Origin: CAYPEL01 sp964409635
GTDB lineage: Bacteria > Pseudomonadota > Gammaproteobacteria > DSM-19610
Assembly: GCA_964409635.1 (NCBI GenBank)
Contig: CAYPEL010000090.1
Span: 1 to 11,112, forward strand
Reading direction: 5' to 3'
DNA: 11,112 nucleotides
This document shows positions 7,207 through 11,112 of this stretch, piece by piece; within the stretch, counting starts at the first letter, position 1, and every line of letters begins with the position of its first letter. Below the pieces are notes generated by a model. The model searched no databases and was not told the origin of the DNA. It worked only from the letters and a program-made list of their open reading frames with translations. The translations under genes were made by a program, and so were the position numbers.

Positions 7207-8103
7207 TTAATTGGCAAACAGCGACTCGCGGGCCTCATCGACTACCGCAATTACGACAGGGTGCTTGATCCTGCGCTCAACGGATATAGCATAAAATTGC
7301 TCCTTGACCTGATCGACCCGGCCTATTGCCGCCACCTGGTACTGCAGCTCCACCTCCGACTCGATCGCAGCGGGCGCGATAAATATCCCCGAGCCCTGTT
7401 GTCCGAAAGCCTTCATCAGTGCGCTGTCATCAAACTCTGCTATTACGCGAGGATGGAGGCGATGTTTATCCAGCCACTGTTCAATGCCGGAACGCAGCTG
7501 GTTACCGCTGCTGGGCAACAGTAACGGCGCACCATTCAGGCAGTACGGAAAATCGCCCTGCAGTTTCTTTTCCAGTTCCGGAGTGGCAAAAAAGCTGACT
7601 GCGCACATGCCGAGCTTGTGACTAAATCCCCGCGTACTGACCGTGGGTGGAACGGGACGGTCGGCCAGTACCAGATCAAGACGATGCACGGCCAGGTCCG
7701 CCAACAGTATATCGAGACTCGCCTCGCGGCAAATCATGCGTACAGGTTCCGGCATCTGTAGCGCCGGTTCGAGAATACGATGGGCGATGGATTTGGGCAA
7801 CACATCAACCACACCCACCCGGAACAACCGGGGACGGCCTTGCGGCAACTGATTGATCGCCTCTTCCAATTCACCGCCGAGCGAGAAGATTTCATCGGCA
7901 TAGCTCAAAACCAGCCGCCCGTGCTCGGTGAGTTCGAGATTGCGTCCGATCCGGGTGAACAGTTCTACCCCGAGACGTTGTCCCAGCAAACTCAGCTGCC
8001 CACTGATGGTTTGCGGCGTCAAATGCAACCACTCGCTGGCCCGGGCGATACCACCTTCCCTCGCCACCACCCAAAAATAATGCAAATGTTTGTAGTTAAT
8101 CAT
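7207..8103 (-). CDS. nhaR: LysR-type activator NhaR
   Basis: NhaR is a cytoplasmic LysR-family regulator that in E. coli activates nhaA in response to Na+. The 298-residue protein begins with NYKHLHYFWVVAREGG (3-18) and LTPQTISGQLSLLGQRLG (28-45), the winged helix-turn-helix region. The YFWxV, LTPQT and TEHG spellings point to NhaR within the LysR family. The rest (about 90-298) is the effector-binding domain, with LDLVLADRPVPP at about 142-153 and SGIFIAPAAIE in the C-terminal lobe. Length matches E. coli NhaR (301). The gene is upstream of nhaA and cotranscribed with it (15-base gap), the reverse of the E. coli order nhaA-nhaR, so activation of its own promoter would raise both. There is no strong ribosome binding site before ATG 8103. 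Confidence 0.94.
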   Translation of the reverse strand: MINYKHLHYFWVVAREGGIARASEWLHLTPQTISGQLSLLGQRLGVELFTRIGRNLELTEHGRLVLSYADEIFSLGGELEEAINQLPQGRPRLFRVGVVDVLPKSIAHRILEPALQMPEPVRMICREASLDILLADLAVHRLDLVLADRPVPPTVSTRGFSHKLGMCAVSFFATPELEKKLQGDFPYCLNGAPLLLPSSGNQLRSGIEQWLDKHRLHPRVIAEFDDSALMKAFGQQGSGIFIAPAAIESEVELQYQVAAIGRVDQVKEQFYAISVERRIKHPVVIAVVDEARESLFAN

Positions 8104-8223
8104 TGGTCAACAATACATCGATAAAAACGAACTGTAGGGCCATAATAATCGACTTTTCGAGAAAATCAAACCCGCATAGTATTCTACTTGATCAAGCGCA
8201 TCGACATTTCTTTGGAGAGTTTT
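8104..8223. promoter_or_regulatory. Divergent promoter region between nhaR and the hibernation factor
   Basis: These 120 bases separate leftward nhaR from rightward hpf and must contain the start signals for both unless transcription enters from elsewhere. The leftward promoter candidate is good. For the rightward gene only weak -10-like elements (TAGTAT 8177-8182, TATTCT 8180-8185) without a matching -35 were found, so that promoter may need an activator or an alternative sigma factor. A strong GGAGAG ribosome binding site lies just before ATG 8224. Confidence 0.55.
8142..8169 (-). promoter_or_regulatory. Candidate sigma-70 promoter of nhaR-nhaA
   Basis: On the minus strand TTGATT (8169-8164) and TATTAT (8147-8142) are separated by 16 bases, giving a predicted transcript start near 8135, about 30 bases before the nhaR ATG. 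The spacer holds the small inverted repeat TTTTC-GA-GAAAA (8154-8165), which overlaps the -35 element and might be an operator. Position in the divergent region supports it; activity and regulator are inferred. Confidence 0.5.
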
Positions 8224-8613
8224 ATGCAAATCGACATAAGGGTACGTGATTTTTCCCTGACCGACGCCCTGCGCAGCCATGCAGAACGGCGGCTGCGTTT
8301 CGCCCTGACCTGTTGTGATGCTCATATTCAGCGAGTCGTGATGCGGCTGTCCGATATTAACGGACCGCGCGGTGGCAAGGATAAACGCTGCCTGCTGCGG
8401 GTCGTGCTCGACGGTTTGCCCGATGTGGTGATCGAGGATATCGAAGCCGACCTGTATGTCGCCATCGACCGTGCGGCTGATCGCGCCGGGCGCACGCTAG
8501 TGCGCAAGCTTGGCCGACAGCAATCCATGCTCAGGCAGGGCCGAGCAGCGATACCGGACACGCCACTGTCCGACCAACCCATTGACAAACTGAATAGACG
8601 TAGTCTGTCATGA
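8224..8613 (+). CDS. hpf: Ribosome hibernation / interface factor (HPF/RaiA, S30AE family)
   Basis: This 129-residue protein is of the S30AE (HPF/RaiA) family, which binds the small ribosomal subunit in the decoding region during stationary phase or stress and stops translation. Seen: the N-terminal MQIDIRVRDFSLTDALRSHA with the typical 'hxhRxFxLTxALxxHh' pattern, then RVVMRLSDINGPRGGKDKRC (37-56), and the helix DLYVAIDRAADRAGRTLVRK (76-95). The tail after about 100 is hydrophilic and variable, as in short-form proteins. The start is ATG 8224, because GGAGAG lies six bases upstream; the frame opens earlier at 8188 without such a signal. Its stop overlaps the ATG of the next gene (ATGA 8610-8613), so the two are probably coupled. 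Whether it is HPF, RaiA (YfiA) or a third subtype is not certain. Confidence 0.85.
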   Translation: MQIDIRVRDFSLTDALRSHAERRLRFALTCCDAHIQRVVMRLSDINGPRGGKDKRCLLRVVLDGLPDVVIEDIEADLYVAIDRAADRAGRTLVRKLGRQQSMLRQGRAAIPDTPLSDQPIDKLNRRSLS

Positions 8614-9286
8614 ACAATCCCGTCACATTCACGGCAAGCCGCAGCCAAGCCGCAACGCTCGCCACCAACAAGGTGATCCGCAGTACCTATACCTTAGCTG
8701 TCCATGACGCAGCTGTTCAGCGCACTGACTGCCGGGGTTTCGATGACCCTGAACTTGCCTCATCCCGGCCTGTTACTGACTCTCGGAGGTTACTTCGGGC
8801 TGCTGTTCGCCACTAGCAGGTTCCGCAACAGCGGCCTGGGGCTGGTTTTCGTGTTCACCCTGACCGGCTTTATGGGTTACACCCTGGGGCCGATTCTCAA
8901 CGCCTATCTTTACCTTGCCCAATGGCGCTCAGCTGGTAATGACGGCGATGGGCGAAACCGGTGCAATTTTTCTCGGCCTGTCGGGTTACGCACTCGCCAC
9001 ACGCAAGGATTTCAGTTTTATGGGTGGCTTCCTGATGGTTGGCATCCTGGTTGCCTTTGTGGCCGCTCTGGGGGCGTTATTTTTTGAACTGTCCAACCTG
9101 TCGCTGGCAGTGTCTGCCATGTTCGTGCTGCTGATGGCGGGATTGATCCTGTACCAGACCAGCGCTATAATCCGCGGCGGTGAAGTCAACTACATTATGG
9201 CCACTGCCACACTGTACGTTTCCATCTTCAACCTGTTCACCAGCCTGCTGCACCTGCTGAGTGCGTTTAACAGCAACGAGTAACCC
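8610..9286 (+). pseudogene. yccA: YccA-like Bax inhibitor-1 family gene broken by two +1 frameshifts
   Basis: The gene is read in three successive frames. Frame one gives 29 residues from ATG 8610 ending TNKVIRSTYTL (8610-8696). An extra base near 8697 shifts to a second frame, LSMTQLFSALTAG... to GPILNAYLY (8698-8913). An extra base near 8914 shifts to a third, LPNGAQLVMTAMGETGAIF... to the stop at 9284-9286. Omitting one base at each site gives a 223-residue protein that follows E. coli YccA (219) throughout, including TGFMGYTLGPILNAYL, the RKDFSFMGGFLMVG block and GGEVNYIMATATLYVSIFNL. YccA binds and inhibits the membrane protease FtsH, and the wider BI-1/TMBIM family includes pH-sensitive Ca2+ leak channels. 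Seven hydrophobic segments would be present in the repaired protein. It overlaps hpf by ATGA. Either a recent pseudogene, sequence errors, or (less likely) programmed shifting. Confidence 0.88.
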
Positions 9287-9323
9287 GCCTGCCCGTTTCG
9301 AATTTCAGGGCATTCGATACTGG

Positions 9324-9341
9324 TGATAGCACAATCTATCA
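9324..9341. repeat. Perfect 6-bp inverted repeat downstream of yccA
   Basis: TGATAG-CACAAT-CTATCA forms two six-base arms around a six-base loop in the 158-base gap between the yccA-like gene and the membrane-protein gene at 9445. It is not followed by a T run, so it is not an obvious terminator. Its size would suit a dimeric regulator site for the operon that follows, but no recognised consensus is met. Confidence 0.35.
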
Positions 9342-9444
9342 GGCTGTAGCGACACTGTTATTAATTCGCCTTGAAAGTACCCGATGAATCGGTGATGGGG
9401 GGAGAGCAGCCTGGTAAATTTTCAATCCGAGACAAAGACGAAAG

Positions 9445-10170
9445 ATGAACGCCGCCGATACGAGCAAGCAAAATTCCAGGGAACATAGGCCACGCCCGCT
9501 AATCGACCTGCTGGTCAGCATTGCTATCCCCGCTGTTATCCTGATGAAATTCAGTGGCGATGATGCCCTCGGAGCGACTGGCGCCCTGATCGCGGCACTG
9601 GCTTTTCCGCTGGGCTGGGGCCTGTTCGAAGGACTCCGCTACAGGAAATTCAATTTTATCGCACTGTTGGGCCTGATCAGCGTGTTGCTCACCGGCGGCA
9701 TCGGTCTGCTGCGGCTCGATCCGCAGTGGCTGGCCATAAAAGAGGCCGCTATCCCGGGGCTGATCGGCATTGCGGTGCTGGTCTCCACGCGTACCCGCTA
9801 TCCGCTGATCAAAAGCCTGCTGTATAATCCTCGCGTTATGAATGTCGGGAAAATCCAGCAAAAACTCGAAGATCTCGGCAATGCTGCCGCTTACGAAAAA
9901 CGTCTGTTAAACGCCACTTACCTGCTGAGCGGCACCTTTTTCTTTTCATCGATGATGAACTTCATCCTTGCCAGGTGGATTGTAACCAGCCCGGCCGGCA
10001 GCATCGCTTTCAACGAGGAACTCGGACGCATGACACTGCTCAGCTATCCGGTGATCGCCATCCCCTCCATGATCATGATGATGATAATCCTTTACTATCT
10101 ATGGTTGACAATCCACGGCATGACCGGACTAAAACTGGAAGATATTTTGTCGACACAACGCCAGAAGTAG
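9445..10170 (+). CDS. VC0807/YciB-like multipass membrane protein, function unknown
   Basis: This 241-residue protein has about six hydrophobic segments (about 20-35, 43-62, 70-90, 101-115, 155-180 and 197-223) and a polar loop at 116-152. The blocks GLFEGLRYRKFNFIALLGL (59-77) and LLTGGIGLL (81-89), then WLAIKEAAIPGLIG (95-108), resemble the VC0807 family and more distantly the YciB/IspZ proteins, which are inner-membrane proteins linked to envelope integrity. The name is from memory of the family pattern, so the assignment is tentative and no biochemical role is implied. Start ATG 9445 has only a weak purine-rich lead (GACGAAAG). It heads a likely three-gene unit with the small ORF at 10203 and the ion-channel gene, which suggests a related membrane or envelope role. 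Confidence 0.7.
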   Translation: MNAADTSKQNSREHRPRPLIDLLVSIAIPAVILMKFSGDDALGATGALIAALAFPLGWGLFEGLRYRKFNFIALLGLISVLLTGGIGLLRLDPQWLAIKEAAIPGLIGIAVLVSTRTRYPLIKSLLYNPRVMNVGKIQQKLEDLGNAAAYEKRLLNATYLLSGTFFFSSMMNFILARWIVTSPAGSIAFNEELGRMTLLSYPVIAIPSMIMMMIILYYLWLTIHGMTGLKLEDILSTQRQK

Positions 10171-10202
10171 CGGTGTCACAATATTTAACGGAGCCATTCG
10201 AT

Positions 10203-10388
10203 ATGACACAGCTGACCACCGATCCGTTTGCCGGGGCAAAGGGAATCGGAATCCTGGTGCGCAACGCATTCATGCTGTCGATCCAGTTTGCCACTCCCTG
10301 CCCCCCGGCGATGATTGGGATGCATCGTTTGGGTTGGTATCGGGCGCCGGCGGTCAGCGGCGGCCCACCATTAAACCTGTGGGTATGA
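10203..10388 (+). CDS. Unrecognised 61-residue ORF overlapping the channel start
   Basis: I do not recognise this frame. It encodes 61 residues beginning MTQLTTDPFAGAKGIGILV, with a mildly hydrophobic middle (about 16-40, including one Cys), a Pro/Gly-rich end and no clear transmembrane helix. Two things argue that it is translated: GGAG lies nine bases before ATG 10203, and its TGA stop overlaps the ATG of the channel gene as ATGA (10385-10388), while the channel itself has no good ribosome binding site. The first half uses common GC-rich codons. It could be a small channel partner, a leader peptide that couples translation, or the remains of a larger gene. The alternative that this is simply a 5' untranslated stretch cannot be excluded. 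Confidence 0.45.
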   Translation: MTQLTTDPFAGAKGIGILVRNAFMLSIQFATPCPPAMIGMHRLGWYRAPAVSGGPPLNLWV

Positions 10389-11112
10389 TATTGCGAAAAA
10401 CACTGTCCCGGCTCCAACAGAAACTACAACGGCTTGTCGCAGCCACCCTGTTTGAGCACACTATCATCGGGCTTATTTTGCTCAACGCCGTAATCCTGGG
10501 GCTGGAGACCGATGCGGCCCTGGTGGCGAGTTACGGTGACTGGTTCAGGCTCGGGCATCACTTTATTCTGGCGGTGTTCATTGTCGAGGCGTTGATCAAA
10601 ATCAGCTCCGTGGCCCCGAATTTCAGGCTGTACTTTGGCGATCGTTGGAATCTGTTCGATTTCAGCGTGATCTTGCTTTCATTACTGCCGGCTACCGGCG
10701 GGTTGGCGATGATCGCGCGCCTCGCCCGCCTGCTGCGCGTGCTACGCCTGATTTCCACCATTCCCGAACTGCGTCTGATCGTTGCCACGCTCATGCGCAG
10801 CATCCCCAGCATGGGCCATGTGATGCTGCTGATGTCGATCATCTTCTATATCTATGCCATCGCCGGTTACCAACTGTTCCACGCCCACGACCCGGAACAC
10901 TGGGGTACGCTTGGCACCGCAGGTCTCACGCTGTTCCGAGTGGTCACGTTGGAAGACTGGACCGACGTGATGTATACCGCGCTGGAGCAATACGCCTGGG
11001 CCTGGGTGTATTTTATCAGTTTCATATTCGTAGGCACCTTTGTCATCATCAACCTGTTCATCGCCGTGGTCATCAACAACCTGGAGAAATCCAGACAAGA
11101 AGAACTGGAAAC
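10385..11112 (+). CDS. BacNav-type voltage-gated cation channel (3' end off the window)
   Basis: This is a single-domain, six-helix channel that would form a homotetramer in the inner membrane; 242 residues are visible. S1 is at about 22-42, S2 at 58-76 with Glu68 and Lys72, and S3 at 88-102 with Asp92. S4 carries Arg112, Arg115, Arg118 and Arg121 at every third position (ARLARLLRVLRLI), the voltage sensor. S5 is at about 143-165, the pore helix at about 176-189, the selectivity filter TLEDWTD at 188-194, and S6 at 207-233 (VYFISFIFVGTFVIINLFIA). NaChBac and NavAb have TLESW at the filter; here Asp191 and Asp194 replace Ser and the later residue. ATG 10385 gives an N-terminus like NaChBac; GTG 10379 is a possible alternative. 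The cytoplasmic C-terminal coiled coil begins at about 234 but is cut off. The fold is certain; the ion is not. Confidence 0.94.
   Translation, partial: MILRKTLSRLQQKLQRLVAATLFEHTIIGLILLNAVILGLETDAALVASYGDWFRLGHHFILAVFIVEALIKISSVAPNFRLYFGDRWNLFDFSVILLSLLPATGGLAMIARLARLLRVLRLISTIPELRLIVATLMRSIPSMGHVMLLMSIIFYIYAIAGYQLFHAHDPEHWGTLGTAGLTLFRVVTLEDWTDVMYTALEQYAWAWVYFISFIFVGTFVIINLFIAVVINNLEKSRQEELE

Noticed and set aside
6922..7524. 200-codon plus-strand ORF opposite nhaA and nhaR
   Set aside because: Antisense to two well-supported genes, with no recognisable domain or ribosome binding site.
8188..8223. Upstream start for the hibernation factor
   Set aside because: A non-ATG start without a Shine-Dalgarno site; the GGAGAG before ATG 8224 and the family's usual N-terminus fix the later start.
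8690..8920. Programmed ribosomal frameshifting as the explanation for yccA
   Set aside because: Neither site has a typical slippery heptamer or a clear stimulatory structure, and two shifts in one short gene would be exceptional; kept only as a remote option.
9376..9390. CCGAT-GA-ATCGG hairpin as a terminator
   Set aside because: The two-base loop is too tight and no T run follows.
10205..10384. Upstream extension of the channel frame (open back past 10205)
   Set aside because: No well-supported start and the sequence is unlike BacNav N-termini; the frame is open probably because of high GC content.

Overview
The window looks like chromosomal DNA of a gammaproteobacterium. Evidence: NhaA and NhaR resemble the enterobacterial proteins closely enough to align by eye, a YccA-type Bax-inhibitor gene and a PsiE-family gene are present, genes are packed with ATGA overlaps, and codon use is GC-rich. 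The gene set (Mrp antiporter, NhaA, voltage-gated cation channel) suggests a cell with an active sodium cycle, for example marine, haline or alkaline. That habitat is inference. I cannot name a genus.

Layout. Everything from 1 to 8103 is on the minus strand and everything from 8224 to the right edge is on the plus strand, so 8104-8223 is a divergent promoter region. Reading leftward from it: nhaR (8103-7207), nhaA (7191-5791), a PsiE-family membrane protein (5609-5121), then an Mrp-type multisubunit cation/proton antiporter: mrpE, mrpF, mrpG, an MbhD/DUF4040 subunit, an MbhE-MrpB fusion, mrpC, mrpD, and a second NuoL/M/N-like antiporter subunit cut by the left edge. Reading rightward: a ribosome hibernation factor (8224-8613), a yccA-like Bax inhibitor gene broken by two single-base insertions (8610-9286), a VC0807/YciB-like membrane protein (9445-10170), a 61-codon ORF of unknown function (10203-10388), and a BacNav-type voltage-gated channel cut by the right edge (10385-11112).

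How they fit together. NhaA and Mrp both exchange cytoplasmic Na+ (or other monovalent cations) for external protons, and NhaR is the known Na+-responsive activator of nhaA. A voltage-gated channel would let cations back in, as proposed for NavBP in alkaliphilic Bacillus, so the locus could hold both arms of a cation circuit. The channel's selectivity filter (TLEDWTD) carries extra aspartates like those used to turn NavAb into a calcium channel, so its ion may be Ca2+ instead of Na+. The most notable points are this filter, the unknown ORF whose stop overlaps the channel start, the doubly frameshifted yccA, and the mbh-like order of the Mrp operon. I see no mobile elements, CRISPR arrays, tRNA or rRNA genes.
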